DNA of 64,000 nucleotides from Macrotis lagotis. Lineage: Eukaryota > Chordata > Mammalia > Peramelemorphia > Peramelidae. Under the pieces are notes generated by a model. The model saw nothing but the letters and a program-made list of their open reading frames with translations, searched no databases and had not been told where the DNA came from. Made by a program: the position numbers and the translations under genes. This document shows, in pieces, positions 1 to 11,092 of the stretch; position 1 is the first letter of the stretch, and every line of letters begins with the position of its first letter. The stretch spans positions 626,784,310 through 626,848,309 of the forward strand of contig NC_133666.1 in the NCBI RefSeq assembly GCF_037893015.1. The letters are read 5' to 3'.

Positions 1-780
1 ATCCTGAGTTTCAGAGTTTCTGAGATGATATGAGGGAGATTTCCTTAACAGAGGGCTCTTCAGAGAAGAGGATGGTTAACAGGCTTACCTTTCACCTTTC
101 AGGTCTATGAGTGTGTAAGTTGTACTAGTACCTCTTGTGTGAAATCTTTTTAGGGTTACTCATCGAACTTCAGTTTCCACCTGGTGCTCAGCTCTCCCCC
201 ATGACTCTAAGAAACTGTAGTATGCACAGCTGTCAAAGCCCAGTTAACCATTTTGGCAGATGTGCTGAACCAATTGAGGGTAACCAGAGAGCCATAAACC
301 CATCAAAGAGTTAGTGGGATGTCTACCCCAAGCATGTGATGACGTCTCCCAGTTGAATGAGCAGATGAAAACAATTAGTTCTAAAGGCCATGAAAGTGCT
401 GTGGAGTACTGAGAACCTGGTTAGATCTTGAAGACATCAAGGTCATCCAAGACATCCCATTCATACTGACTTTTGTCATCACTGAGTTTCAGTGACCCTA
501 AAAGACAGAATAAGGTTGATGAATTTGTGCAACTCTGTCCAGGGCAAATGTACCCAGAGAGATGAATTATAATGAAGGAAGAATAGAGAGATGGACAGTT
601 TGTCTGGTTTGCAGTTCAGGAAAAGGAGCAATGTTCAATGAGGCTGTAAAGATAGATTGAGGCTGGGCTGCCTAGGCAAAACAGAGGTATTTGTTTGATT
701 TTAAAGACAAGAGTGAGACAAAAGAATTTTCTACATAATTATATCTGTGCTGTAAGAAAATGATTAGCAGCAATATGGAG
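1..780. other. gene-free stretch, nothing recognised
   Basis: AT-rich sequence with stop codons in all frames and no repeat that I recognise with confidence. No coding or RNA signal is visible. Confidence 0.4.
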
Positions 781-1700
781 ATTGAACTGGAGTGTGCCAA
801 GATGGTGCTAAGTACTGGGAATGCAATGAAAAGCAAAAACACAGTCACTATCCACAAGAAATTCACATTCCACTGGGTGAAACAACATAAAAACAACTAG
901 GTACTTACAAATTATAGCCATTGTAAATTGAAGGCATTCACAAAAATAGATTGGAATACAAAAGGCAATAGCATGAAATAGGTCTAGAAATGCCAGAACC
1001 AGACTATGAAGGGCTTTAAATACCAAACTGAGAAGTCTGTATTTGGTCCTAGAGACAATAGGGAGTTACTGAAGATTTTAGAATAAGGGAGTAACATTGT
1101 CATTTTTGTGCTCAAGATAGATAATCTGGGAAGCTTTCTGCAGGCTGAATTGGAGAAGGGAAAGATAAGAAGCAGTGATATCAATTAGGAGGCTGTTATA
1201 TATGAGGGATGGGGTGATGTACTAAACTAAGGTGGTAGCTATTTAAATGAAGAGGAGAGGCCATAAGTAAGAAATAGTGGGGAAAGAGTTGACAAGATCT
1301 GTCCCTGAACAATGTGGTCAGTGAAGGAGAGAGAAGGGTCTATCGTGATCAGAAGTTGTAAATTTAGGTACCCTCAACAAAAATAGGGAAGTTTGGAGGA
1401 GGAGATGGAAGGGCAAGTTGTAGGGAAAAAATAATGAGGTTTCTTTTTAACATGTTGAGTTTAAGATTGTTATGGGGACAAGTTGAGGATATCCAGCATG
1501 TAATTATGGGACAGAGCTCAGAGAATAGTCAAGGTTGAATACAGAGATCTGCATTGAGGTGACCACAGAAGATGAGGATACACCTAAAGTTTGGGTATAG
1601 GAAGAGAAGAAAAGTAAGCCTGGGAAAGAGACTTGGGGGGCAATGATGATTAGTAGGCCAATAAGCAAGCTTTTTAAAATATAAAACAAGTTTTTATAGC
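781..1700 (+). repeat. ancient interspersed repeat, family uncertain
   Basis: The stretch has the wording typical of a widespread old mammalian repeat: a unit about a part-size record followed by phrases such as 'gggctttaaataccaaactg' (1011-1030) and 'aatagggagttactgaag' (1057-1074). Related wording recurs near 5740-5960, 8540-9000, 47390-48300 and 58980-59300, so these look like members of one family. I could not name it; an L2/CR1-type LINE tail is the likeliest class. Confidence 0.45.
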
Positions 1701-1924
1701 TCAACAAAACATGCAAATAACTCAGAAGCCTCTACCATCATAGGATCCATTGTACCATGTCCCCTTTCCTAATATTTATGACTGGCTACCTAGGAGAAAT
1801 TCACTTCCGCACCACTATTTCTTGCTCTCTCTCTTCCTGCTGTCCACCTCTGTTCTTCCTTTCCTGAGTTCCAATTTGGTTCTATCCTTCCCTTCCACTA
1901 TATCCTAGGAAATTCCCATCCTCT

Positions 1925-2820
1925 ATGCCCAAGGGCAATAAAAATGTGCATACCCTTTGATCCAGCAAGACTACTACTGGGCCTATACCCTGAAGAGATA
2001 CTGAAAAAGGGAGAAAATATCACTTGTTCAAAATTATCCATAGCAGCTCTGTTTGTGGTAGCAGAGAATTGGAAACTGAGTGAATGTCCATCAACTGGGA
2101 AATGACTGAACAAATTGTGGTATATGTATGCTATGGAACACGATTGTTCTATTAGAAACCAAGAGGATGGGATTTCAGAGAAGCCTGGAAAGACTTGCAT
2201 GAAATGATGTTGAGGGGGTGTCTAGGTGGCACAGTGGATAAAGCACCAGCCTTGGAGTCAGGAGTACCTGGGTTCAAATCCGACCTCAGACACTTAATAA
2301 TTACCTAGCCGTGTGGCCTTGGGCAAGTCACTTAACCCCACTGCCTTGAAAAATCTAAAAAAAAAAAGGAGTGATGTTGAGCGAGATAAGCAGAACCAGA
2401 AGAACACTGTACACCCTAACAGCAATATGGGAGCAATGATCAACCTTAAAGAATTTTCTCATTCCATCAGTGCAATAATAAGGGACAATTTTAAAGTACC
2501 TGTGATGGCGAATTCCACCTATATCCAGAGACCAAGTCTATTACCTTCAATTTTTTTTAAGTGTCTTACGTACAATATAATTTTGCTATCTCTAATATTT
2601 TATTTTCTCCTTGAGGATATAATTTCTCTTCCAACACATTCAATTTCAATCACTGTATAGCATGGAAACAATGTAAAGATTATCAGACTGTCTTCTGTGG
2701 GGGGATGGGGGAGGGAAGTGAGGGTTGGGGGGGAAATTGTAAAATTCAAAACCTTACAAAAATGATAGTTAAAAACTACTATTGTATATAAATGGAAAAC
2801 TAATACAATATTTTTAAAAA
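1925..2820 (+). mobile_element. L1 3' end, 5'-truncated, split by a SINE
   Basis: The plus strand reads through the end of marsupial L1 ORF2 ('cctttgatccagcaagacta' at 1955-1974, the same position as the well-known 'ccatttgacccagcaat' segment of eutherian L1) into the 3' untranslated region and ends in an A-rich tail near 2820. A SINE interrupts it at 2215-2371 and the L1 reading resumes directly after the duplicated target, which dates the SINE as younger. Confidence 0.8.
2215..2371 (+). mobile_element. tRNA-derived CORE-SINE inside an L1
   Basis: A full-length young SINE: tRNA-like head with A-box ('ctaggtggcacagtggata') and B-box ('gggttcaaatcc'), a core with 'gtgtggccttgggcaagtca', and a short A-rich tail. 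The 10-bp duplication 'tgatgttgag' flanks it at 2205-2214 and 2372-2381. This copy defines the young family that recurs in the window, whose tail reads 'attgccttgcaaaaacct' followed by A's. Confidence 0.9.
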
Positions 2821-3059
2821 AGAAATTCCCATTCTGTTGCAGACAAACTTCCCTTCTCCTTAGGTCCCTTACATCCTCTTACAATGCTTCTATTTTTTTA
2901 TGATGATGGCAACTTGGTTCTCCCCAAACACTGCTTCCCTGACTACCCTCTCCAGTAAAGGATGCATCTTTTGTAATCATTTACTTTAATAATAATTTCA
3001 TCTTTGAAAAGGTGAAGGAACCATATCCACCATAGATATGGAATATATGGAATTGATTT
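2821..3059. other. short gap without recognised feature
   Basis: Unique-looking AT-rich sequence between two L1 remnants; no gene or repeat was recognised. Confidence 0.3.
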
Positions 3060-4090
3060 GATTTTATAAGAACAAGAGACAGTCCTCAATAGATAAATGA
3101 TCAAAGGATATTAATAATTCTCATTCTCAAAGTAAGAAATTAAAGCCAACAGAATCAAATGTTCAATGATATAAAGCCAAGAGCACCAAATGTTCTAGTG
3201 AAAAACTACTCTAATAAACAGCTAAGTTTAGCATTTATATAATGTTGGCAAAGTTCTTTACAAATATTATCTCATTTGATCCTCACCACAACCCTGGGAA
3301 GTAGATGCTATTGTTATTCCCATTTTACAGATGAAGAAATATTACGTGACTTCCCTAGAATTATACAGCTATCTGAGGTGAGATTCCATCTCCAAGTTCA
3401 ATGCTGTAATCACAGCATCACCTAGTTGCAAATTAAAGTTAAAACAACTTTAAGTTTGCACCTCCTACCCATCTGATGGTAAAAGGAACAACGACAACAA
3501 CAGAAAAATGGGAGGGCCTATAGAACAAAAGGTAAACTAATACACTATTTGGTGAAGTTGTGAATTGATCCAGTCAATGGAAAGCAATGTGAAACTTTGT
3601 TCAAAATGTCATTAAACCATGCATGCCATTTGATCCAATAATTCCAATTCTAAACCTAGATTCCCAAAGAGATCTAAGAAAAAAGAGAAAGGTCACATAT
3701 ATACAAAAAGAAATAAAATAGCTTTGTTTGTAGTGGGCAAGAACTGGAAACCAAGAAAGTATATCCAACAATTGGGGAATGACTGGACAAACTATGATAC
3801 ATAAATATGCCATAGGAATTGATGAACTGAGAAACCTGGAAAGACCGATATGAATTGATCCAGAATGAGGAGAGAAGAATCAGGAAAACAATTTCTCTAA
3901 TAACAACATTGTAAGGGGGAAAAAAACTGTGAGACTTGAGTACTCTGACTGATGTAATGATAAAGCCTAATTCCAGAAAAATTACATTAACTATGCTATC
4001 CACTTCTTGACAGAATGGTGAAGACATTTTTAGACAAAATCAATGTGGGAATTTATTTTACCTGACTATGCATACTTTTTTCTTTTTTTT
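3060..4090 (+). mobile_element. old L1 3' region with a MIR inserted
   Basis: A diverged L1 that keeps the order seen in younger copies: 'caatagataaatgatcaaag' (3088-3107), then 'ttgatccaataattccaatt' (3630-3649), then 'caattggggaatgactgg' (3769-3786). It is more diverged than the copies at 1925 or 29311. Position 3215-3425 is taken up by a MIR-like SINE. Confidence 0.65.
3215..3425 (-). mobile_element. MIR-like CORE-SINE
   Basis: On the plus strand this reads 'atctcatttgatcctcacca' and 'cccattttacagatgaagaa', the hallmark of MIR in reverse orientation. It interrupts the L1 around it. Confidence 0.7.
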
Positions 4091-4284
4091 CTTTTTCTCC
4101 ATTGGGGTAGTAGAAAAACGAGGTTAGAGCTAGAGAAGCAAAAATAAAGAAAGACAAAATAATGAAGAATTTTGTTTGTTGTTGGTTTTAATGAAGAGGA
4201 AAGAAAAGAAGGAAGATCAGAAATGTCTGGAGAATTTTTAATGTGATATTTTGAATTTATTATTTGCTGTGGTCACTAGGGGGA

Positions 4285-4456
4285 ACTATAGTTCATAGAA
4301 GTCTAGACTTGAAATCAGTACTACCTGAATCTAAATCTAATCTCTTTTCAGTGATTCCCTTGGCAAATCACTTGACTTCTGTCACCCTCAATTTCCACAT
4401 CTGTAATAGGATTATAATAGCACCTACCTATCAATGTTGTTTTAAGACAATATTTG
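4285..4456 (+). mobile_element. MIR-like CORE-SINE, interrupted at its end
   Basis: The order 'cttggcaaatcacttgactt', 'ctcaatttccacatctgtaa' and 'ataatagcacctacctatca' is typical of a MIR in forward orientation. A young SINE is inserted just before the MIR 3' end. Confidence 0.6.
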
Positions 4457-4599
4457 GGGTTTTTTTTTTGATAAGGCAATGGGATTAAGTGACTTGCCCA
4501 AGGTCACACAGTGTCAAGTATCTGAGACCACATTTGAACTCAGGTCCTCCTGACTGCAGAACTGACACTCTATCCACTGCACCACCCAGCTGCCCCCTG
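4457..4599 (-). mobile_element. tRNA-derived CORE-SINE
   Basis: Reverse-oriented SINE: poly-T, then 'aggcaatgggattaagtgac', 'tttgaactcaggtcctcctg' (reverse B-box) and 'ctatccactgcaccacccag' (reverse A-box head). It is flanked by 'agacaatatttg' (4445-4456) and 'aggcaatatttg' (4600-4611). Confidence 0.85.
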
Positions 4600-4654
4600 A
4601 GGCAATATTTGCAAAAAAATTTATATAGTACCTACTACCTTCCTCAATCTAGAT

Positions 4655-5030
4655 GTTTGGTCTTGTCCCACTCTTTGTGACCCCATTTGGGGTTTTCTTG
4701 AGAAAGATAGTAGAGCGGTTTGATATTTTCTTCTCCAGCTCATCTTATAGATAAAGAAACTGAGGAATGGGGGCGGCTGGGTGGTGTAGTGGATAAAGCA
4801 CTGGCCTTGGAGTCAGGAGTACCTGGGTTCAAATGTGACCTCATACACTTAATAATTACCTAGCTGTGTGGCCTTGGGCAAGCCACTTAACCCTGTTTGC
4901 CTTGCAAAAAACTAAAAAAAAAAAAGAAACTGAGGAAAATAGAGTAAAGTGATTTGCCCAGGGTCACACAGCTAGAATGTGTGACCAGGGCTAGATTTGA
5001 ACTCAGATCTCCCTGATTCCAGATAATACC
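4655..5030 (-). mobile_element. long CORE-SINE (MAR1/Mon-1-like), split by a younger SINE
   Basis: This carries the long marsupial CORE-SINE tail in reverse ('gaccccatttggggttttct' and 'ttcttctccagctcatctta') followed by the core ('gtgatttgcccagggtcaca'). A younger plus-strand SINE splits it at 4767-4922. The family name is tentative. Confidence 0.7.
4767..4922 (+). mobile_element. tRNA-derived CORE-SINE nested in an older SINE
   Basis: Full-length young SINE with A-rich tail. The 14-bp target duplication 'aaagaaactgagga' is perfect at 4753-4766 and 4923-4936, which places the insertion inside the core of the older element. Confidence 0.9.
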
Positions 5031-5730
5031 CCCTTCCCCCTTCAACTTAATACACAAAAAAAATCTGGTATTTTTGCTTTTCTGAAAAGGGGGAAAAAGT
5101 AGAGAGACTAATGAGGGGAAATTCTTGATTAGATCTGATCCTCATTAACAGAAAGGAACTGACTGTTGAGGTTGAAATGATGAATAGGAATTCTGTGATG
5201 GTGGGGGAAGGTGGGGAGAGTGATCACTGCCTCCTAGAGAATATGATAAGAAAAAAAAGAACACAGTCAGACATGCACCCTGGTTGCGGCGGGGAGGGAA
5301 TGAAGATTTCAAAAGCTTCAGAGGAAGAATAGGGAGGATTCTAAGGGAACAGCATTCTCTAGGAGAAGTAAGCCTGTGAGAAATAGGAAAGATCTCACAA
5401 ATTGACATTCTGAAGACACAAGAGGAAACAAAACCAGTGAGGAGGAAAAATCAATATTGTCTGAAGAAACTGAAGTGGAAGTAAAAGGAACTCATTAAGC
5501 AGCTTAGATTTTTAGAAAGATTTACACAGAAAGCAAGGTCAGGTAATAGGATGCATTTAAGTATCCTCAGAATAGTATCAGGAATAATAAAGTTCTGAAT
5601 GCTCTGAGAGGTTGGCTAATTAAGCTAAGGGTAGAAAAATGTTTAAGTTATATTGAAAATATATTGATTAAAAAAAGAAAATCTATTTATTAGATTTTTT
5701 TAAGATATATTGAAGAAATGATTAGATTGG
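5031..5730. other. gene-free stretch, nothing recognised
   Basis: AT-rich, purine-rich sequence. The longest open frame (5145-5408, minus) has no recognisable domain and low-complexity composition, so no gene is called. Confidence 0.35.
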
Positions 5731-5965
5731 ATAAAGCATTAATTAAGCCCTTACTATGTTAGATCCTACACTTAATGCTGAGAAAATAAATACAAGCAAT
5801 ACAAAAGACAGTCTGCCCCAAAAGAGCTTACATTCCAATAGGTTAACACAACACGCATAAGGGAACTGGAAATGGGGGTGAGGAAATGGAAAAGTAGGCT
5901 ACAGAGTGAGGAGGCTGGCTGGATTAGCTGTGATTAAAGTTAGGTTTGAAGGGAAAATGCACCTA
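5731..5965 (+). repeat. ancient interspersed repeat
   Basis: The segment reads 'ttaattaagcccttactatg', then 'aaagagcttacattccaata' and 'ggttaacacaacacgcataa', the opening of the same old family seen at 781-1700 and 47390-48300. Confidence 0.5.
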
Positions 5966-6061
5966 CCAGTGCATGAGGTTTGCCTTCATGAAAAGGCTCC
6001 TGGGAGGGAGATGAAAAAAGAATTTGGATATTTGGGGGACTCATCAAGTTTAGAATAGGAA

Positions 6062-6215
6062 TGGGGTAGCTAGGTGGCTCAATGGATAGAACACCAGCCC
6101 TGAAGTCAGTAGTAAGTTAGGGTCATACAATTAGTCTGAGGATGGATTTGAGCTTTTGAAGATAGGTCTTCCTGACTTCAGGTCTGATGCATATATTCAC
6201 CACCTAACTGCCCTG
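6062..6215. mobile_element. two SINE ends joined head to head
   Basis: A plus-strand SINE head (6062-6110, with 'ggtagctaggtggctcaatg') runs straight into a minus-strand SINE (6110-6215) that ends 'caccacctaactgccc'. Both outer ends are tRNA-like heads, so the unit is a rough palindrome. Confidence 0.55.
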
Positions 6216-6289
6216 GTTAATATATAAGCACATCAAGAAAATGGGGGAAGGAAGGGAGAGAATAGTGTGAAGGCAAAGATAAATTTTTT

Positions 6290-6545
6290 TAAAGCCTGGA
6301 AAATAACTCAATGTGTCTGATTCTCTGTGATCCCATTTGGGATTTTCTTGGCAATCATCTTCAAGTGGTTTGCCATTTCCTTCTCCAGTTCATTTTACTG
6401 ATGAAGAAACTGATTCAAACAGGACTACGTGACTTGTCCAGGGTCACACTTTGAATAAATGTGTGAGGCCAGATTTGAACTCAGCAAGATGAGCCATCCT
6501 GACTCCAGGCTTGGTACTCTATCCACTGTGCCACTTAGACATTTT
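6290..6545 (-). mobile_element. long CORE-SINE (MAR1/Mon-1-like)
   Basis: In reverse it reads 'gtgatcccatttgggatttt', 'ttgccatttccttctccagt', 'gtgacttgtccagggtcaca' and 'tctatccactgtgccactta'. No clear target duplication was found, consistent with greater age. Confidence 0.7.
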
Positions 6546-6929
6546 ATTATTATATATATTATTTATATAATTTATATGTTTGGGAATACTAGATATATTA
6601 ATTATATATGTATGTATAATATATTACAGATTATTAGGGATACTAATTTTTAAAAGTACTTGCTCTTAAGGAATTCACATTCTAATGGGAAGCAATGACC
6701 CACATTTGGAGACTTCAGCTATAGGACAGGCAGGAAGGGGAGCATATACAAACTTTCCTACCTTTTTTTTTTGATGTTCATTTCTATTGATTAAGTCATT
6801 CTGGTTATATTTCTTTGATGCTAGAGCATCATCATATGGACTGATGCCAAGTGAGCAGAACCAAGAAATCATAAATGTCTCCTATCATCCCAATGATATG
6901 AATGGACACCAAGACAAAAATTAAAGCTG

Positions 6930-7372
6930 AATATTGCTCCTGCTGCCTTCCTCACTGCTTCTCTATTTGCTGCCTGCTTTCCTACTGCCTTTAAACATGC
7001 CCATGTCTACTCCGTCCTTAAAAAGATCTTTCTTGATCACTACTAACTCTAACTTTAGACCCCCTTGTCCTCCCTCTGTGGGCCAACTTCTTGGAGAAAA
7101 CTGTTCAAAGTCTCCAACTTCTCCTCCTCTTACTTACTTGCTAAACCTTTTCAGTCTGGCTTCCAACTTATTTATGTAGCTGATATTGCCCTCCCCAAAT
7201 TGCCAGTTGTCTCTTAATCACCAACTCTAATGACCCTTTTTTCTCCATCCTCATCTTTCTTGACCTCTTTGTAGCCTTTGAAACTTTTGATCATCTCTAC
7301 TCCTAAACTATCTGAGTTGACCTAGGTTTTCCTCTCTAGGTTTTCATGACATTGTCCTTTCCTGGTTCTCCT
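6930..7372 (+). mobile_element. L2-like LINE fragment, part 1
   Basis: C/T-rich plus-strand sequence with L2 wording: 'ttcttgacctctttgtagcc' (7257-7276) and 'tgacattgtcctttcctggt' (7346-7365), where L2 encodes the end of its reverse transcriptase. L2 reading resumes near 7800, so 7373-7800 looks like inserted DNA. Confidence 0.6.
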
Positions 7373-7800
7373 CTGTGGCAAGGGAATTTCTGGCTCTGGC
7401 TTCTTGCTGCCACTGTGATAAAGACTATGATGAGAAAGAAATTCTGACTCAGAGTTGTTGCCACCACTATAATAAAAATTGGACATGGCCTCCATCACAA
7501 TGACTTGTGTACATAAATGACTTTGGGAAACAGTCACAGTTCCTATTCTGACCAGGTTGTGGGGTTCTTCTCTCCCCCCACCCTGCAAAGTTGATACCAT
7601 CTTCTTCTTTTGTTTTTGGTAAAAAAAAAATCCATTTATTTAGGCTGATTACATTCTCATTCCCTTTAAGTTTGCTGAAGATAATGTTCTGAGTTCCCTG
7701 ATTTTTTTTATCCAGATTAGTCTGGGTCCCGAGGGAAAATAAAATCTGTAAATTACTATCTCTCCCATTGATTCAGTGACTGGCAGAATTACTTAATTGA
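7373..7800. other. unidentified insert inside L2, with an open frame on the minus strand
   Basis: The segment interrupts an L2 and matches no repeat I know. The minus strand is open for 92 codons (7600-7322), with a serine/histidine-rich middle around 'FYYSGGNNSESEFLSHHS'. There is no clear start context, splice site or homologue that I recognise, and the last codons run into L2 sequence, so it is not called as a gene. Confidence 0.3.
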
Positions 7801-8270
7801 CAACCCCCTAAGATAATTTTTATCACACCTCCAATCTGTCATATTGTTCCTTCTTGTCCAATACTATAGTTTTAACAGTCACTTCCATAAACTGAGAGAG
7901 TCCCACCAAAGCTCTGTTCTGAATCCTCTTCTTCCTCCATACTATCTCACTTAGAAATCTTATCAGCTCCTGTGACTTCATCTTTATGCAGATATTCAGC
8001 CTCAATCTCTCTCCTGAGTTCCAGGCCTGAATCATCAACTACCTTTTGGATGTCTCATACTGGATGAACTATATTTCAAACTCATCAAGTCCAAAGCAGA
8101 ACCCATTATCTTCGCCCCCTAACCCTTCCCTCTTCTGAACTTTCTTATTGTTGAGGGAATCACCATTCCCCCAAATATCTGGTTTAAGAATGACATACTC
8201 GGTCTCATTCTTCCTTCACAACATCTTTTTCTCTACTCATACAACTACAATCCTACTGATTTTTTAAATC
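7801..8270 (+). mobile_element. L2-like LINE fragment, part 2
   Basis: This continues the L2 of 6930-7372: 'cttatcagctcctgtgactt', 'ttcaaactcatcaagtccaa' and 'aagcagaacccattatcttc' follow the standard L2 order of the region encoding the C-terminal part of ORF2. Confidence 0.6.
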
Positions 8271-8299
8271 ATTTTTTAAAATGCCTACCTGCCAAGCAC

Positions 8300-8515
8300 A
8301 CTTCTATTTGGTGTTGTTCAACTCTTTACATCATTTTTGATCCTCATAACAATATTGGGATGCTGTTATTATATCCATTTTACAATTGAGGAAACTGAGG
8401 CAGGCAGTGGTTAATTGACTTACCCAGAGTCACACAGCTAGTAAGTGTCTAAAGTCAGAGTTAATTCAGATCTTTATGATTCTAGGTCTAGTGCTTTCAC
8501 CACTGCACAACCTAA
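8300..8515 (-). mobile_element. MIR-like CORE-SINE
   Basis: The plus strand reads 'tttgatcctcataacaatat', 'atccattttacaattgagga' and 'gacttacccagagtcacaca', a reversed MIR. Confidence 0.65.
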
Positions 8516-8539
8516 TAAAAGAAGGGAGACCATTTAGGA

Positions 8540-9000
8540 GATTATTATCTTAGCCCAGGAGATGGAGGTTGATGATGGCCTGAATTAAGGTGGTGGCTAT
8601 GTGAGTAGAGATAGGGAGATAGAGAGAAAAATGTGAATAATGTTGAAAGGTTAAAATGACAGGGTTTGGCAAATGATTGACTATGTAAGATGAAGAAGAA
8701 TGAGTAGTCAAAGATGACCCCAAGATTGTGAACCTGGGTGACTGGAAGTCTGGCAGTGGTCTTAAAAGAAATAGGGAGGTTCAGAAAGAAGACTATGACT
8801 GGATATACACAGATAATAACTAAATTTATGAGAATTGATAAGGTCATCAGCTATTAAAAAAAAAGAGATGAGAAGAAGAAGCAGGTCTGAACTCTAGGGA
8901 ATATCTATTCTTGGGAGTCAGGACTTGGGTGATGATTTAGAAGAAGAAGAGTCAAAGAGGAAGAAAAATGTCATGAAAGCCTAGAAAGGTGGAGATATCC
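8540..9000 (+). repeat. ancient interspersed repeat
   Basis: The same purine-rich old family as 781-1700, with 'agatgaccccaagattgtga' and 'gactgggtgactggaa'-like wording. It contains the first copy of a 100-bp direct repeat (8609-8708) whose partner is at 9128-9228. Confidence 0.4.
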
Positions 9001-9127
9001 TGGACAAGAAGCTGGTGGACCAGGGTCAAATGCTGTTGAGATGGAAAGGTGGAAACTACTAGAGAAACTAGGGATGTCTGGTTTGAAGAAGACTAAGGGA
9101 GATCAAGAGAGTTGTCCTCCTTACTGG

Positions 9128-9228
9128 TCCTGGAAGGGAGATAGAGAGAAAAATGTGAGAAATGTTGAAAGGTTAAAATGACAGATTTGGCAAATAACTG
9201 ACTATGTAAGATGAAGAAAACTGAGTGT
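9128..9228 (+). repeat. second copy of a 100-bp direct repeat
   Basis: 'ggagatagagagaaaaatgt' and 'gttgaaaggttaaaatgaca' occur both here and at 8609-8708, with only a few differences. The two copies are about 520 bp apart in the same orientation. Confidence 0.8.
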
Positions 9229-9297
9229 TCAATTAGTGAGGAAATTTTAATTTGATGTCAAAAACTCCCTGACAATTAGAGAAGTCCTAAAGTGGAA

Positions 9298-9540
9298 TTG
9301 AGGGCATCTAAGTGATGCAGTGGATAGAGTGTAGGGCCTGGAATCAGGAGGATCTGAGTTCAAATCCAACCTAATACATTTACTAGCTGTGTGACTCTGA
9401 GCAAGTCACTACCCTGTTTGTCTCAATTTCCTTGTCTATAAAAATGGATTTGAAAAGGAAATGACATACCACTTCACAGTCTTTGCAAGAAAACCCTAAA
9501 TGAGGTCTTGGAAAGTCAATCATGACCCAAACTACAACAG
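9298..9540 (+). mobile_element. long CORE-SINE (MAR1/Mon-1-like)
   Basis: Forward copy with head 'ctaagtgatgcagtggatag', B-box 'gagttcaaatcc', core 'gtgtgactctgagcaagtca' and the long tail 'acttcacagtctttgcaaga'. It is the complete forward version of the elements read in reverse elsewhere. Confidence 0.75.
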
Positions 9541-10220
9541 CAAATGGATTGGACTAGTACATTAAAGTCCCATTTGACTATTAAATTCTGAGTCTGTGAA
9601 GAGAGATTGTTGATTTATGCCAGCAACAAGGGGATTTGGAAGCGACTGTGTGGATCAAGGATTACAATTGCTACTTGAAGAGTGTTTTGGATGAGCCAGG
9701 TTGCCATCCTTGCAAGAAGACGGAAGAAGTGTAAGAGGCAGAGATGGAGGGTGAGGGGAAATTTGTTTGCAATTGAGTGAGGATTTCTGAGGATTTAGTG
9801 GAGGGGAGGGAAGAGCCAGATTGAATTTCCAGAAAGGAAGGGCTGAAGTGAAGGATGGGAGAGAGAGCAGAGCATAGTTGCAGGGGAAGTGAGTTTTCTC
9901 CTAAGCTGCCAGTGACTGTGAATCATAAGGGTTAGGAGAGGAAGGAGATGAACATTGACTAACCACGGGATGAGGATGTGGCTTCCATACTCAAAACTCT
10001 TGTGATGATGGAGGACAATGAGTCATTTGCATGTTTTGTTGGGTTAAATAAAAGTTGTTCTATAGAGGTCCTCCAAGTCCCTGTCCTGAGTCTACTTTTC
10101 ATCCTATAACCTACCCATTCTCAGGATACACTCACCTCCCATGGATCTAATTATTACCTCATTGTAAATGGCTTCCAGATCTATGTATCCAGTCCTCATC
10201 TCATCTCATCTCAACTGTAT

Positions 10221-10365
10221 TTTTTTTTTGCGAGGCAATGGGGTTAAGTGGCTTGCCCAAGGCCACACAGCTAGGTAATTAATTAAGTGTCTGAGATTGG
10301 ATTTGAACTCAGGGACTCCTGACTCCAGGGCCGGTGCTCTATCCACTGCGCCACCTAGGCACCCC
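10221..10365 (-). mobile_element. tRNA-derived CORE-SINE inside L2
   Basis: Reverse copy from poly-T to 'ccactgcgccacctaggcac'. The flanking 14-bp duplication is 'catctcaactgtat' (10207-10220) and 'catctcaactctat' (10366-10379). Confidence 0.9.
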
Positions 10366-10799
10366 CATCTCAACTCTATCTTGAACATCTCCATCTGAAT
10401 GCTCCCATAAGCACCTCAAACTCAACTTGTTTAGAACACAATCCCTTATCTTCCCTCCCCCCCCAAAACCTTGTCCCTCCTCTTCCTCTACCTCTAAATT
10501 TCCTTGTTTATGTTGAGAACAGTAAGTTCATAACCTCAAGTTCATTCTAGTTTCTTCCCTTTCTCTCACTGGTCATATCATCCAAGGACGAGTCTTTTCA
10601 ATTTTACTTCTACAACATTTCTCACATCCAGCCCTCCTCTCCCCTTCTTTGGATTATACAAGTCTCATAAATAGTGTCTCTGCTTCTAATTTCTTCCTTC
10701 TCTAATATATCCTATACACAGCTCCCTAAATGATCTATCTCAAACACAAACATAATCATGTTATTCCCCTACTCAAGAATTTTCAGTGACTCCCTATTG

Positions 10800-10862
10800 C
10801 CTGCAGAATGATGATGATGTTGTCATTGTTGATTATGATGATGATGACAATAATGATAATAA
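10800..10862 (+). repeat. imperfect (GAT)n microsatellite
   Basis: Interrupted GAT/GAC triplets ('gatgatgatg', 'gatgatgatgacaataatga') between L2 and a SINE. Confidence 0.8.
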
Positions 10863-11092
10863 CTTAATGTTCAGTCATATCCAACTCTTCATGATCCCAT
10901 TGGGGTTTTCCTGGCAAAGATACTGGAATGGTTTGCCATTTCCTCCTCTAGTTCATTTTATAGATGGGAAAATTGAGACAGAGATTAAGTGACTTGCCCA
11001 GATCACACAGTTAGTAAATGTATGAGACTGGATTTGAACTCAGGTCTTCCTAACTCCAGGGCCAGTACTACTCTATCTAGTGCAAATATTAC
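10863..11092 (-). mobile_element. long CORE-SINE (MAR1/Mon-1-like) inside L2
   Basis: Reverse copy: 'gatcccattggggttttcct', 'ttgccatttcctcctctagt', 'tgacttgcccagatcacaca', 'ggatttgaactcaggtcttc'. It separates two L2 segments. Confidence 0.7.

Noticed and set aside
2228-2290. tRNA-like A-box and B-box in many places
   Set aside because: These are heads of SINEs with core, tail and target duplications. None folds as an intact tRNA gene as far as I can read.
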